The notes under the pieces were generated by a model. The model had not been told where the DNA came from, did no database searches, and saw only the letters and a program-made list of their open reading frames with translations. 47,306 nt of DNA, taken from contig QGVD01000021.1 in NCBI GenBank assembly GCA_003242685.1, positions 1 through 47,306 of the forward strand, given 5' to 3'. The position numbers and the translations under genes are program-made. Of the stretch, positions 28,570 through 37,945 are shown piece by piece (within the stretch, counting starts at the first letter, position 1; each line of letters opens with the position of its first letter). This stretch comes from Pseudomonadota bacterium. GTDB lineage: Bacteria > Pseudomonadota > Gammaproteobacteria > Steroidobacterales > Steroidobacteraceae.

Positions 28570-29163
28570 GTGGTCGAGCGGCCGATGGACGAGCGCGCGA
28601 TCCTCAGAACCGAGCTCCGGTGGGTGATCGTCGTCGCCATCGCCGTGCTCATCATCGTGGGCTCGATCGTGATCTCGAGCGCGGCCGTGGTGCTCCACCC
28701 GCCGAGCAGCGTCGAGCGCATCGACCCGACGACGCTGCACGTGAGCGGCGAGTTCGTCGAGGACAATCTCGGCGCCGTGCAGAATCGCGATGGCTCGGTG
28801 ACGGTGCGCCTCGTCGCCACCCAGTTCGCGTTCGTCCCGAACTGCATCGTCGTTCCAGCGGACCGGCCCGTCACGTTCCGCATCACGAGTCCCGACGTCA
28901 TCCACGGGCTCCTCATCGTGGGCACGAACGTCAATACCATGGTGATGCCCGGGTACGTCTCCGAGGTGCGAACGACCTTCCCTCGCACCGGCGAGCATCT
29001 GATGCCCTGTCACGAGTTCTGCGGTCTCGGCCACAGTGAGATGTGGAGCCGTGTGCGCGTGGTCGAGCCCGCCGCCTGGCAGCCGGACGAGAACGGCAGG
29101 GTGAGCTGCGAAACGCCCGCACGGTCACCGGTCGAGGAGGCGCCCGAGGAGACGCCGCAATGA
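28570..29163 (+). CDS. Cytochrome c oxidase subunit II, ba3 (B) type
   Basis: This 197-residue subunit has one N-terminal span (~18-40) and a cupredoxin domain in the periplasm. The CuA ligands read directly: His112 (SPDVIHG), then CHEFCGLGHSEM giving Cys147, Cys151, His155 and Met158, with Glu149 supplying its carbonyl. CuA receives electrons from cytochrome c. The start is GTG at 28570 with GAGGAGG upstream. The stop overlaps the subunit I start as ATGA. One N-terminal span, rather than two, is typical of B-type oxidases. Confidence 0.94.
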   Translation: MVERPMDERAILRTELRWVIVVAIAVLIIVGSIVISSAAVVLHPPSSVERIDPTTLHVSGEFVEDNLGAVQNRDGSVTVRLVATQFAFVPNCIVVPADRPVTFRITSPDVIHGLLIVGTNVNTMVMPGYVSEVRTTFPRTGEHLMPCHEFCGLGHSEMWSRVRVVEPAAWQPDENGRVSCETPARSPVEEAPEETPQ

Positions 29164-30788
29164 AGCAGCGCGCGGAGCCTCTGATCCTCGCCCACCTCTG
29201 GGTCGCCTTCGTCGCCTTCGCGATCGCATCCGTGATGGGGGCTGCGCAGATGCTCTCGCGCAGCCCGTTGACCGCGCCCGCGGAAGGACCGGAAGCGTAT
29301 TTCATCTCGGTCACCGCGCACGGCACGCTGATGGCCTACGTGCTGCCGACGCTCTTCGTGATGGGCTTCGGCTACTTCGTCGCGACGACCGCGCTCGCCC
29401 GGCCGCTGCCGGGCCTGAGAGCGGCATGGCTGGGCTTCTGGCTCGCGCTCGTGGGCACGCTGCTCGCCGCGCTTGCCGTCGTCACGGGCAGAGCGACGGT
29501 CCTCTACACCTTCTACCCGCCTCTCACCGGGAGCGCGCTCTACTACCTCGGCCTCGTGCTCGTCGTCGTCGGCTCGTGGATCTGGATCGTTCTCATGATC
29601 CTCGCGATGCGCGAGTGGAAGTATGAGAACCCGGGGCGGCCCGTGCCGCTCGCGATGTTCGCGACCGTCGCGAACGCCGTGATGTGGCTGTGGACGACGG
29701 CCGGCGTCGCGGTGGAGCTGCTGTTCCAGGTGATTCCCGCAGCGCTCGGCTGGAAGGACACGATCGACGTCGGACTCTCGCGCACGCTGTTCTCATGGAC
29801 GCTGCACGCCATCGTGTACTTCTGGCTGATACCGGCATACATCGCGTTCTACACGATGCTGCCGCAGGCGGCGGGTGGCCGGCTCTACAGCGACACGATG
29901 GGCCGCATCGTCTTCATTCTCTTCCTGCTCTACAGCCTCCCGGTCGGGATGCACCACCTCTTCATGGATCCCGGCCACGGCACGGGCTTCAAGTTCCTGC
30001 AGATGATGCTGACGTCGCTCGTCACCGTGCCGACGCTGCTCACCATCTTCACGATCGCGGCTTCACTCGAGATCGCCGGGAGACTGCGCGGCGGCAAGGG
30101 GCTCTTCGGCTGGATCGCCGCCCTGCCCTGGCATCGGCCGATGGTGCTCGCCGCCGGACTCTCGTTCGTGATGCTGGGCCTCGGCGGCTTCGGCGGACTC
30201 GTGAACATGGGCTACGGCATGAACGCCATGGTCCACAACACGTCCTGGGTGACCGCGCACTTCCATCTGATCTTCGGCGGCTCGGTGGTGATCATGTACT
30301 TCGCCATCGCCTACGAGATCTGGCCGAAGCTCACGGGCCGGCGCGCGGTCGGAACGGGTGCGATGCGAGTGCAGCTCTGGACGTGGTTCATCGGCGTCCT
30401 GGTGACGACGCTGCCGTGGCACGCACTGGGTCTCGGCGGTCAGCCGCGCCGCGTCGCCACGTTCGACTTCAGCGAGCCACAGATCGCCTGGTGGGCGCCG
30501 TGGATCCTCGTCTCGACCGTGGGCGGCGCGCTCATGCTCGCGAGCGCACTCCTCTTTATATGGAATCTGGTCGGCTTCCACCGCGGCCCGGCGACTGGCG
30601 AGCGCCACATGACATATGCCCTTGCCGTCCATCCGCCGATGCACCTGCCGCGCGCGCTCAACGGCTTCGCATTGTGGAACTGGCTCGTCCTGTTCCTGAT
30701 GGTCGTCGCCTACGGCTATCCGATCGCGCAGTTTTTCTTCGTCGACGGTCCACCCGCGCTCATCCAGCGCGTGACGGAGGCAGGCTGA
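29160..30788 (+). CDS. Cytochrome c oxidase subunit I, ba3 (B) type
   Basis: This 542-residue catalytic subunit belongs to a B-type haem-copper oxidase. Low-spin haem ligands are His54 (TAHGTLMAY) and His369; the high-spin haem ligand is His367 (HNTSWVTAHFHL). CuB ligands are His216 (WTLHAIVYFW), His265 and His266 (VGMHHLFMDPG), and Tyr220 stands where the cross-linked tyrosine is expected. The segment AASLEIAGRLRGGKGLFGWI is very close to Thermus ba3. Such enzymes have high oxygen affinity and reduced proton pumping. Translationally coupled to subunit II and followed by a dihaem cytochrome gene. Confidence 0.95.
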   Translation: MKQRAEPLILAHLWVAFVAFAIASVMGAAQMLSRSPLTAPAEGPEAYFISVTAHGTLMAYVLPTLFVMGFGYFVATTALARPLPGLRAAWLGFWLALVGTLLAALAVVTGRATVLYTFYPPLTGSALYYLGLVLVVVGSWIWIVLMILAMREWKYENPGRPVPLAMFATVANAVMWLWTTAGVAVELLFQVIPAALGWKDTIDVGLSRTLFSWTLHAIVYFWLIPAYIAFYTMLPQAAGGRLYSDTMGRIVFILFLLYSLPVGMHHLFMDPGHGTGFKFLQMMLTSLVTVPTLLTIFTIAASLEIAGRLRGGKGLFGWIAALPWHRPMVLAAGLSFVMLGLGGFGGLVNMGYGMNAMVHNTSWVTAHFHLIFGGSVVIMYFAIAYEIWPKLTGRRAVGTGAMRVQLWTWFIGVLVTTLPWHALGLGGQPRRVATFDFSEPQIAWWAPWILVSTVGGALMLASALLFIWNLVGFHRGPATGERHMTYALAVHPPMHLPRALNGFALWNWLVLFLMVVAYGYPIAQFFFVDGPPALIQRVTEAG

Positions 30789-30789
30789 G

Positions 30790-31665
30790 ATGGTCGAGGA
30801 TCGTCCTCCGGTTCCTGCGGAGCGCGAAGCGCTCGACAGACCGTGGAGGATCTGGGCGAGCGTCGCCGTGGTGAGCTTCGTGCTGCTCGCTTTCCTGCTC
30901 GGCTTCCTCGTCGTGCCGGAACGCGGAAAAGCGGGATTCGACCCGTTCACCGCGATGTGCCGCGCGCTCGGCATTCCGGGTTTCGGGCGTGAACCGCCCG
31001 AAAGTCCCGCGGCGGAGCGCGCCGCGCCCGCGTCGGAAGTAGCGTGGACGAGCGATACACGCCGTCTCCTTGCTTCGGCCGACGTGAAACAGGGTGCTCA
31101 GGTGGCCGAGTCGATCTGCCTGCCCTGTCATGGCATGGACGGCGTGGGAACGACGCCGATCTACCCACACCTCGTCCGGCAGTCCGCAGCGGCGATCTTC
31201 AAGCAGATGCAGGATTACCGTTCCGGCAAGCGTCAGGGTGCGCAGGCAGCGATCATGACGGCGTTCGCTCAGATGCTCGACGATCGGCAGATCGCGAACG
31301 TCGCTGCCTACTACGCGTCGCAGCGCCCCTCGCAGCGTGTCCGTCCCATCGCGACGTCACCGGCGATCGTCGAGCTCGCCCGGATCGGCGATCCCGCGCG
31401 CTCCCTGCCTCCCTGCGAGGCGTGTCATGCGGGCAGCGGTGGACCCATTGAGGCACCCGTTCTGCTCGGGCAGTCGGTCAGCTATCTCGAGCAGCAGCTC
31501 CAGGCGTTCGCCTCGGGCGAGCGCCGCAACGACATCTTCGCCCGCATGCGCACGATCGCGCAGCAGCTCACGCCGGAAGAGATCCGCGGCCTTTCGCTCT
31601 ACTATTCCGCCGGCAGCGGAACCGAGAACACGGAAAGTGACGCCACGGCCGCGATGCTGCGGTAA
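30790..31665 (+). CDS. Membrane-anchored dihaem cytochrome c
   Basis: This 291-residue protein has one N-terminal membrane anchor (~22-42) and two class I cytochrome c domains with haem motifs CLPCH (110-114) and CEACH (209-213). This resembles cytochrome c4/c553-like dihaem carriers. It starts 1 bp after subunit I and is the last gene of the ba3 operon, so it is very likely the electron donor or a fixed subunit of the oxidase. A linker rich in Pro, Ala and Glu (~66-86) separates anchor and haem domains. Confidence 0.92.
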   Translation: MVEDRPPVPAEREALDRPWRIWASVAVVSFVLLAFLLGFLVVPERGKAGFDPFTAMCRALGIPGFGREPPESPAAERAAPASEVAWTSDTRRLLASADVKQGAQVAESICLPCHGMDGVGTTPIYPHLVRQSAAAIFKQMQDYRSGKRQGAQAAIMTAFAQMLDDRQIANVAAYYASQRPSQRVRPIATSPAIVELARIGDPARSLPPCEACHAGSGGPIEAPVLLGQSVSYLEQQLQAFASGERRNDIFARMRTIAQQLTPEEIRGLSLYYSAGSGTENTESDATAAMLR

Positions 31666-31692
31666 GTGAAGCAGCACGACCGTGGCGTATGC

Positions 31693-31770
31693 GCGGGCAC
31701 TCTGCTGCTGCCCGCCTGGTTGATCCGGACCCGCTGCCTGCGCACCACGAGAGGGTTACGCAGGCAGCGG
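31693..31770. terminator. Two hairpins between convergent ba3 and OmpA genes
   Basis: A 7-bp stem (GCGGGCA 31693-31699, TGCCCGC 31709-31715) is followed by a perfect 12-bp stem (CCGCTGCCTGCG 31731-31742, CGCAGGCAGCGG 31759-31770). No T-run follows on either strand. Their position between two convergent genes suggests transcript ends or 3'-end protection for both transcripts. Confidence 0.5.
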
Positions 31771-31777
31771 TGATCGG

Positions 31778-32914
31778 TCACCGTTCGGGCGGAGCGGTCT
31801 GCTCGACCGAGCCCTCGCCGCTCACGTCGACGTCGCCCGGGTTCTCGAGCACGAACATCACCACGCGGCGATTGCGAGCACGGCCCTCGCGCGTCCGGTT
31901 GTCGTCGATCGGCTGGGTCTCGCCGAGACCGCGTGCGGTGAGCTGCGACGCGGCGACGCCGCGCGAGATCAGATAATCGCGCACGGCTTCGGCGCGCTTC
32001 TGCGACAGCGCAAGGTTGTAATCGTCGGGTCCCGTGCTGTCGGTGTGACCCTGCAGCTCGATGCGCAGCCGCGGGTACTTCATGAGCTGCGCCGCCACTT
32101 CGTCGAGCACCCTGAACGATTCCGCCGTGAGCTGCGCCGAGTTGAGCTCGAACGTGACGCCCTCGAGCGTGATCGAGCCCCTCTGCGGACAGCCGGTCGC
32201 ATCGACCGCGACACCGCGCGGCGTGTCCGGGCACCTGTCGATGTCGTCCGTCACGCCGTCACCGTCCGAGTCGGCGGGTGCAGCCGGCGGCGGAGGCGGC
32301 GCCGGGGCAGGTGCCGGCGGCGGCGGAGTCGGCTCCGGTTCGGGTGCCGGAGGCGGCGCCTTGGGAGCACCGAAAGAGAACTGGAATCCGATCGTCGCGA
32401 GATAGTCGATGAAGTTGCCCGGGCTACCGGCGTCGATCCAGCGCAGCTTCACGTCGGGGCGCAGCGAGAACGTGCGTGCGCCGTCACCGCTCTCCCACAG
32501 CTTCCAGAAGAAGCCGATTCCCGCCTGCGCCATGAAGTCGCTCGCGTCCGGACCGGGATCGCGATCGAGCTGTGCAACACCGAGACCCAGGCTGAGATAC
32601 GGCGAGACGAGTCCCGTTCGATCCAGCACGCCGAGGAAATCGAGCGAGCCGCCGTAGATGGTGTGATCGGACCCGGCCGGACCGCCGCCGAGCTCCGTTC
32701 CGTTGAGATTGAGCTCGATCGACAGCCCTTCGCTGACGTGCTTGCCGATCGCGAGTCCCCACAGCCAGTCATGGTCCTCGACCGGCCGCTCGTTGTCCGA
32801 CCAGTAGCCGCCGACCTGCGGCGTGAGGTACCAGTGACCGACCTCCTGAGCGCTCGCTGCCGCTGATGCGGTGAGCGCGCAGAGCAGAGGCAATCCCTTC
32901 AGAAGTCCTTTCAT
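31778..32914 (-). CDS. OmpA-family outer-membrane protein
   Basis: This 378-residue protein has a signal peptide (cleavage after ASAQ, ~22) and an N-terminal eight-stranded-barrel-like region (~25-180). A proline-rich hinge (~183-215) leads to a calcium-binding TSP3-like segment (DSDGDGVTDDIDRCPDTP) and a C-terminal OmpA domain. The peptidoglycan-binding residues are present in LQGHTDSTGPDDYN and NRTREGRARNRRV. It links the outer membrane to the wall. It is a single gene, convergent with the ba3 operon and in the same direction as the copper P-type ATPase upstream. Confidence 0.92.
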   Translation of the reverse strand: MKGLLKGLPLLCALTASAAASAQEVGHWYLTPQVGGYWSDNERPVEDHDWLWGLAIGKHVSEGLSIELNLNGTELGGGPAGSDHTIYGGSLDFLGVLDRTGLVSPYLSLGLGVAQLDRDPGPDASDFMAQAGIGFFWKLWESGDGARTFSLRPDVKLRWIDAGSPGNFIDYLATIGFQFSFGAPKAPPPAPEPEPTPPPPAPAPAPPPPPAAPADSDGDGVTDDIDRCPDTPRGVAVDATGCPQRGSITLEGVTFELNSAQLTAESFRVLDEVAAQLMKYPRLRIELQGHTDSTGPDDYNLALSQKRAEAVRDYLISRGVAASQLTARGLGETQPIDDNRTREGRARNRRVVMFVLENPGDVDVSGEGSVEQTAPPER

Positions 32915-33053
32915 GTGATCTCCTGTCGGATCTCATGTCCCGTCGGAATTCTACAACGGAATCGTGAGATGCACGCGAGTTTCACGGTCGCGCATTGTCG
33001 CGCGCATCGCACAGCAACGGTTGCATGCACGGTTGCGGTGCAATACCGCGTGC

Positions 33054-35477
33054 TCAGCGCGCGCGCAGCCGCAGCGCGTTGCCGATCACCGAAACGGACG
33101 AGAAGCTCATCGCGACGGCGGCGATGAGCGGGCTCAGGAGCACTCCGAAGAAGGGGTACAGCACTCCGGCGGCGATCGGAATGCCGAGCGAATTGTATCC
33201 GAAGGCGAACAACAGGTTCTGCCAGATGTTGCGGACCGTCGCGCGCGAGAGCTGGCGCGCACGCACGATGCCCTGCAGGTCGCCCTTCACGAGTGTCACC
33301 TGCGCGCTCTCCATCGCGATATCGGTACCCGTGCCCATCGCGATGCCGACGTCGGCCTGAGCGAGCGCCGGCGCATCGTTGATGCCGTCGCCCGCCATCG
33401 CGACACGGCGGCCGTCGCGCTGCAGCCGCTCGATCACCTGCACCTTGTCGGCCGGTTTCACGTCCGCGATCACCTCGTCGATTCCGAGCCTGCGCGCCAC
33501 CGCTTCGGCCGTCGTGCGGTTGTCGCCGGTCAGCATCACGATGCGCACGCCTTCCGCCTTGAGCGCACGCACGGCCGCAGGCGTCGTCTCCTTGATCGGA
33601 TCGCCGACCGCGATGAGGCCGGCAAGCCTGCGGTCCACCGCGAGGAACATGACCGTGAATCCGGACCGACGCAGCTCTTCCACTTCCGCCGATGTCTCTT
33701 CCGGCTCCACGCCTTGCGCGCGCATCAGCGCGGCGTTGCCGAGCGCCGCGAAACGATCCGATATCCGTCCCGTGACACCCTCGCCCGTGATCGACTGAAA
33801 ATCGATCACCGGTGCCGGTGTGACGCCCCGCTCCTTCGCACCTTCGACGACCGCGCGCGCGAGCGGGTGCTCGCTGGGCTGCTCGAGACCCGCGGCGATC
33901 GACAGAACCTCGTCCTCCGAGAAACCGTTCAGCGGGATCACACGCTGGACTGCGGGGCGGCCGAGCGTGAGCGTGCCGGTCTTGTCGACGACCAGGGTGT
34001 CGATGTCACGCATGGCTTCGATGGCCGTGGCGTCGCGGAAGAGAACGCCGAGCTGTGCACCGCGGCCGCTCGCCACCATGATCGAGATGGGCGTTGCGAG
34101 GCCGAGAGCACAGGGACAGGCGATGATGAGCACCGCGACTGCATTGACGACCGCATAGGCGAGACGCGGCTCGGGCCCCACGAGCCACCAGACGAAGAAC
34201 GTCACGACCGCGATCGCGATCACCGAAGGCACGAACCAGGCCGCCACCCGGTCGGCAAGACGCTGCAGTGGTGCGCGCGAGCGCTGCGCCTGCGCGACGA
34301 GCGCCACGATCTGAGACAGGAGACTTTCCGCTCCCACCTTCTCCGCCTCGATGACGAGCGTTCCCGTCTGGTTGATCGTCGCACCCACCACGCGATCGCC
34401 GGGTCCCTTGTCGACGGGCAGCGGCTCGCCTGTCAGCATCGACTCGTCGACGCTGGAACGTCCCTCGAGGATCCGCCCGTCCACCGGGATCTTCTCGCCC
34501 GGTCTCACACGCACGCGATCGCCGACCGCCACGGACTCGAGCGGCACGTCGATCTCGCTGCCGTCGGGCTCGATGCGTCTTGCGGTTCTGGGCGCAAGCC
34601 CCAGGAGCTCGCGGATCGCAGCGCTCGTCCGGCCGCGTGCGAGGAGCTCGAGCCACTCGCCGAGCAGCACGAGCGTGACGATCACTGCCGCGACCTCGAA
34701 GTACACGCCGACCATGCCGTGCTCGTCGCGCATCTCGGGCGGGAAGCTCCCCGGGAGGAAAGTCGCGGCCAGGCTGTAGATGACCGCGACGATCACGCCG
34801 AGCCCGATGAGCGTGTACATGTTGGGAGAACGGTTGACGACGCCCATCCAGCCCCGACGGAAGTAGTCCGCGCCCGCCCACAGGACGATCGGCAGAGTGA
34901 GACCGAGCTCCACGAACCGCAGCACGCGTACGGCGGTCATGGAAAGCTGCAGCTCGACGAGGTGCGGCACCATGGCGACCACGACGACGGGCACCGCGAG
35001 CGCGAGGGAGAAGAAGAATCGCGTGCGCACCTTCCTCAGCTCGCTGTCGTCTTCGACCGCTGCCGGCACGAGCGGCTCGAGCGCCATGCCGCAGATCGGG
35101 CAGCTTCCCGGACCCTCCTGACGGATCTCGGGATGCATGGGGCACGTGTAGATGGTGCCTGGCGGTACGGAACCCGGCGGTTCAGTCTGCGGGCGTGCAG
35201 CTCCGTGTACGTGGGACGCGTGCCCGTGGTGAATCGCGTGTCCGCCGTGACCTCCAGCCGGGCGATCGAGGTACTGCTTCGGGCTGGCGACGAACTTCGC
35301 GCGGCAGCCGGCGCAGCAGAAGTAGTACCGCTGCCCTTCGTGCTCCGCGACGTGCTCTGAATCCGGCGACACCTTCATGCCGCAGACCGGATCGACGCGC
35401 GGCCGTGCGCCGTCGGGCGCGGCGATACCGTACGCCACGTCTTTGCCGCGCATGGATTCCGTGCCCGAGCTCGTCAT
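33054..35477 (-). CDS. copA: Copper-translocating P1B-type ATPase
   Basis: This P-type ATPase of about 807 residues exports Cu+ to the periplasm. Instead of a CxxC ferredoxin-like domain it has an N-terminal YHS domain (DPVCGMKVSPDS with YYFCCAGCRAKF). A His-rich linker and a YXHPE/heavy-metal-binding domain (TCPMHPEIRQEGPGSCPICGM) follow. The core has TGEP, CPC (IIACPCALGLATP), phosphorylation Asp in VVDKTGTLT, SEHPLARAV and GDGINDAPAL. The start at 35477 is chosen for GAGGT upstream and the onset of similarity, although the frame is open further. The silver/copper-type name silP is an alternative. Divergent from copL. Confidence 0.93.
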   Translation of the reverse strand: MTSSGTESMRGKDVAYGIAAPDGARPRVDPVCGMKVSPDSEHVAEHEGQRYYFCCAGCRAKFVASPKQYLDRPAGGHGGHAIHHGHASHVHGAARPQTEPPGSVPPGTIYTCPMHPEIRQEGPGSCPICGMALEPLVPAAVEDDSELRKVRTRFFFSLALAVPVVVVAMVPHLVELQLSMTAVRVLRFVELGLTLPIVLWAGADYFRRGWMGVVNRSPNMYTLIGLGVIVAVIYSLAATFLPGSFPPEMRDEHGMVGVYFEVAAVIVTLVLLGEWLELLARGRTSAAIRELLGLAPRTARRIEPDGSEIDVPLESVAVGDRVRVRPGEKIPVDGRILEGRSSVDESMLTGEPLPVDKGPGDRVVGATINQTGTLVIEAEKVGAESLLSQIVALVAQAQRSRAPLQRLADRVAAWFVPSVIAIAVVTFFVWWLVGPEPRLAYAVVNAVAVLIIACPCALGLATPISIMVASGRGAQLGVLFRDATAIEAMRDIDTLVVDKTGTLTLGRPAVQRVIPLNGFSEDEVLSIAAGLEQPSEHPLARAVVEGAKERGVTPAPVIDFQSITGEGVTGRISDRFAALGNAALMRAQGVEPEETSAEVEELRRSGFTVMFLAVDRRLAGLIAVGDPIKETTPAAVRALKAEGVRIVMLTGDNRTTAEAVARRLGIDEVIADVKPADKVQVIERLQRDGRRVAMAGDGINDAPALAQADVGIAMGTGTDIAMESAQVTLVKGDLQGIVRARQLSRATVRNIWQNLLFAFGYNSLGIPIAAGVLYPFFGVLLSPLIAAVAMSFSSVSVIGNALRLRAR

Positions 35478-35548
35478 GCCGACCTCATCTCTACCGTCCA
35501 GTCCCCGTATCGATGTGGCCGTACTTGCCGGATGCAAGCACAGCATGA

Positions 35549-35569
35549 ACCTTGCCGCCATGGGAAGAT
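35549..35569. promoter_or_regulatory. Candidate CueR-like operator between copper genes
   Basis: On the minus strand this reads ATCTTCC-N7-GCAAGGT, matching the CueR half-sites ACCTTCC-N7-GGAAGGT at 12 of 14 positions with the correct spacing. It lies 72 bp upstream of the copper ATPase start and 26 bp upstream of copL on the other side. The -35/-10 hexamers on the minus strand are weak. A perfect TATAAT (35580-35585, plus strand) lies nearer copL, but so close to the copL start that the ribosome site would be left out. Confidence 0.4.
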
Positions 35570-35594
35570 CGGAGAACCCTATAATGAGGCTGGC

Positions 35595-36002
35595 ATGAAG
35601 CGTACCGGCGCGCTGTTCCGTCTGCTGCTGTGCCTGGCGCTCGTCCTCGACGGCGCCCGGCTTTCGCACGCGTCCCCACTCATGACGGACACGCACCCCA
35701 CCGCCGAATCCGCTGCGATCGAGCAGGTCCTGCCCTGCCACGGGCACCACGACGAGGCGGCCGAGACAAAGGGCGACCCGGCAGACCACGCTGCCCACCA
35801 TGACTCGACCAGCCCGCACCGGGAGTCGCATGACTGCTGCGGATCCGGCTCGTGCGACTGCGTGTGCGCCGGCCAGATGCCGGCCGCGGCAAGCACTTCG
35901 TGGGTTCGCACGATCATCGGGCAGAGTCCGGTGGTGTCGCTTCAGCTCGACTGGCCGGAATCTCGAAGCCCTCATCCACCCGACCGGCCTCCCATCGCTT
36001 GA
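35595..36002 (+). CDS. copL: CopL-family metal-binding regulatory protein
   Basis: This 135-residue exported protein has a signal peptide (RLLLCLALVLDGARLSHA) and a His/Cys-rich body: PCHGHHDEA, DHAAHHD and the family-typical HDCCGSGSCDCVCAGQM. In Xanthomonas a CopL protein encoded upstream of copAB is needed for copper-induced expression of copAB; the same order holds here. GAGG lies 4-7 nt before the ATG. The C-terminal Pro-rich end (SPHPPDRPPIA) is as in the family. The multicopper oxidase gene follows 131 bp later. Confidence 0.85.
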   Translation: MKRTGALFRLLLCLALVLDGARLSHASPLMTDTHPTAESAAIEQVLPCHGHHDEAAETKGDPADHAAHHDSTSPHRESHDCCGSGSCDCVCAGQMPAAASTSWVRTIIGQSPVVSLQLDWPESRSPHPPDRPPIA

Positions 36003-36133
36003 GCGTTGAGGGGCGCCGGATCATCGGCGCTGTCCGATCGTCGGCCGTCCATGCGCCGCTTCTCACAGCAGTGCGCGGGCGACTCGCGGCGCGTGCGGAT
36101 GTACACGTGCCGCGCATTCCATAGGAGCTTTCA

Positions 36134-37945
36134 GTGAAGAAACTCGGAATCTGTGGCGGCGACGCTTCTCGCCTCTCGCGGCGTCGCTTCGTTCAGGGAC
36201 TCGCGGCAGGCGGCGCGATCGCCGCGCTCGGGCAATGGCCCCGCCCGGTCTGGGCGCTGAAATCCGCGGGTTATCCCAGCGTTCTGTCCGGCACGGAATT
36301 CGATCTCACCATCGCGGAAACGCCGGTGAGCTTCACCGGCCGCATCCGCCCTGCGGTCACGGTCAATGGATCGATTCCGGCACCGATCCTGCGCTGGCGC
36401 GAAGGCGACACCGTGACGCTGCGTGTCACGAATCGCCTTCCGGCGAATACGACTCACGGACACCACGCGTCGATTCACTGGCACGGCATTCTGCTGCCCG
36501 CGAACATGGACGGCGTGCCGGGCCTGAGCTTCGATGGCATCGGGCACGGTGAAACCTACGTGTACCGCTTCAAGGCACGTCAGGCCGGCACGTACTGGTA
36601 TCACAGCCACTCCGCCTTCCAGGAGCAGGCGGGACTCTACGGACCGCTCATCATCGATCCGCGCGATCCGGAGCCCTTCGCGTACGACCGCGACTACGTG
36701 GTGATGCTGTCGGACTGGACCGATCTCGCGCCGGCAGCACTCTTCTCGCGGCTCAAGAAGATGCCGGACCACGACAACTGGTACAAGCGCACGGTCGGTG
36801 ACTTCGTGCGTGACGCGCGCCGCGATGGGCTCTCCGCCGCGCTCGCCGAACGGCGGATGTGGAACCGGATGCGCATGACGCCGACGGATCTCTCCGACGT
36901 CAACGCTCACACTTACATCTATCTCATGAACGGCAACACGAGCGCCGGGAACTGGACGGCGTTGTTCCGTCCGGGAGAGCGGGTGCGCCTGCGCTTCATC
37001 AACGGCTCGGCGATGACGTACTTCGATGTGCGTATCCCCGGCCTGAAGATGACCGTGGTCGCGCACGACGGCCAGTACGTGCACCCGGTCACCGTCGACG
37101 AGTTCCGAATCGCCGTCGCGGAAACGGTGGACGTGATCGTCGAGCCCGCGGGGCAGGACGCGTTCACCATCTTCGCGCAGGACATTGGTCGTACCGGATA
37201 TGTTTCAGGAACGCTCGCCGTACGCGAAGGACTGCGCGCGCCGGTTCCGCCCGTCGATCCCCGCCCCATTCTCACGATGGCCGACATGGGGCATGGACCG
37301 GCGGTTCACGAGAGCCGTCGTGGCTCATCGAGTAACGGCGACCACGGAGAACGTGACGGTCACGCCGGACACGGAGGCCAAGGTGACTCGACCCACGCGC
37401 TGCATCGGGCAGCGAGCGAAATTCAGCGACACCCGCCGTCCGAGCGCCGGAATCCGCTGGTCGACATGCAGGCGATGTCGCCTCGGCCGCGCCTCGACGA
37501 TCCCGGCGTCGGCCTGCGCGACAACGGAAGGCGCGTGCTCACGTACGCGGAACTGCGGAGTCTCTTCCCGGACCCCGACGGACGCGAACCGGGAAGAACG
37601 ATCGAGCTGCATCTCACGGGCCACATGGGGCGCTTCGCATGGTCCTTCGACGGCGTCAGCTTCGCGGATGCCGTCCCGTTGCGCTTCAAGTATGGCGAAC
37701 GGCTGCGCATCGTGCTCGTGAACGACACGATGATGAATCACCCGATTCACCTGCACGGCATGTGGAGCGATCTCGAGGACGAGGCCGGCAACTTTCTCGT
37801 ACGCAAGCACACGATCGACATGCCTCCGGGCACGAAACGCAGCTACCGCGTGCGGGCGGACGCACTCGGGCGCTGGGCCTATCACTGCCACATGCTCTAC
37901 CACATGGAGGCCGGCATGTTCCGCGAAGTGAGGGTCGAAGAGTGA
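36134..37945 (+). CDS. copA: Periplasmic multicopper oxidase, copper-resistance CopA type
   Basis: This 603-residue oxidase converts Cu+ to Cu2+ in the periplasm. A twin-arginine signal (SRRRFVQGLAAGGAIAALG) directs folded export. The copper motifs HWHG, HSH, HPIHLHG and HCHMLYHMEAGM supply the type 1, 2 and 3 sites, and the terminal Met is the likely axial ligand. A His/Met-rich insertion near residues 380-440 (MADMGHG, GDHGERDGHAGHGGQGD, MQAM) probably binds excess copper. The start is GTG at 36134 with AGGAGC upstream. Its stop overlaps the copB start as GTGA. It is distinct from the P-type ATPase that shares the name copA. Confidence 0.95.
   Translation: MKKLGICGGDASRLSRRRFVQGLAAGGAIAALGQWPRPVWALKSAGYPSVLSGTEFDLTIAETPVSFTGRIRPAVTVNGSIPAPILRWREGDTVTLRVTNRLPANTTHGHHASIHWHGILLPANMDGVPGLSFDGIGHGETYVYRFKARQAGTYWYHSHSAFQEQAGLYGPLIIDPRDPEPFAYDRDYVVMLSDWTDLAPAALFSRLKKMPDHDNWYKRTVGDFVRDARRDGLSAALAERRMWNRMRMTPTDLSDVNAHTYIYLMNGNTSAGNWTALFRPGERVRLRFINGSAMTYFDVRIPGLKMTVVAHDGQYVHPVTVDEFRIAVAETVDVIVEPAGQDAFTIFAQDIGRTGYVSGTLAVREGLRAPVPPVDPRPILTMADMGHGPAVHESRRGSSSNGDHGERDGHAGHGGQGDSTHALHRAASEIQRHPPSERRNPLVDMQAMSPRPRLDDPGVGLRDNGRRVLTYAELRSLFPDPDGREPGRTIELHLTGHMGRFAWSFDGVSFADAVPLRFKYGERLRIVLVNDTMMNHPIHLHGMWSDLEDEAGNFLVRKHTIDMPPGTKRSYRVRADALGRWAYHCHMLYHMEAGMFREVRVEE

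Noticed and set aside
32964..35360. 798-codon plus-strand frame opposite the copper ATPase
   Set aside because: The minus strand encodes an intact P-type ATPase; the plus frame is Arg/His-rich with no domains.
35580..35585. TATAAT as a firm copL promoter
   Set aside because: It is a perfect hexamer, but only 9 bp separate it from the ATG, which would remove the Shine-Dalgarno; kept as a note and not as a feature.
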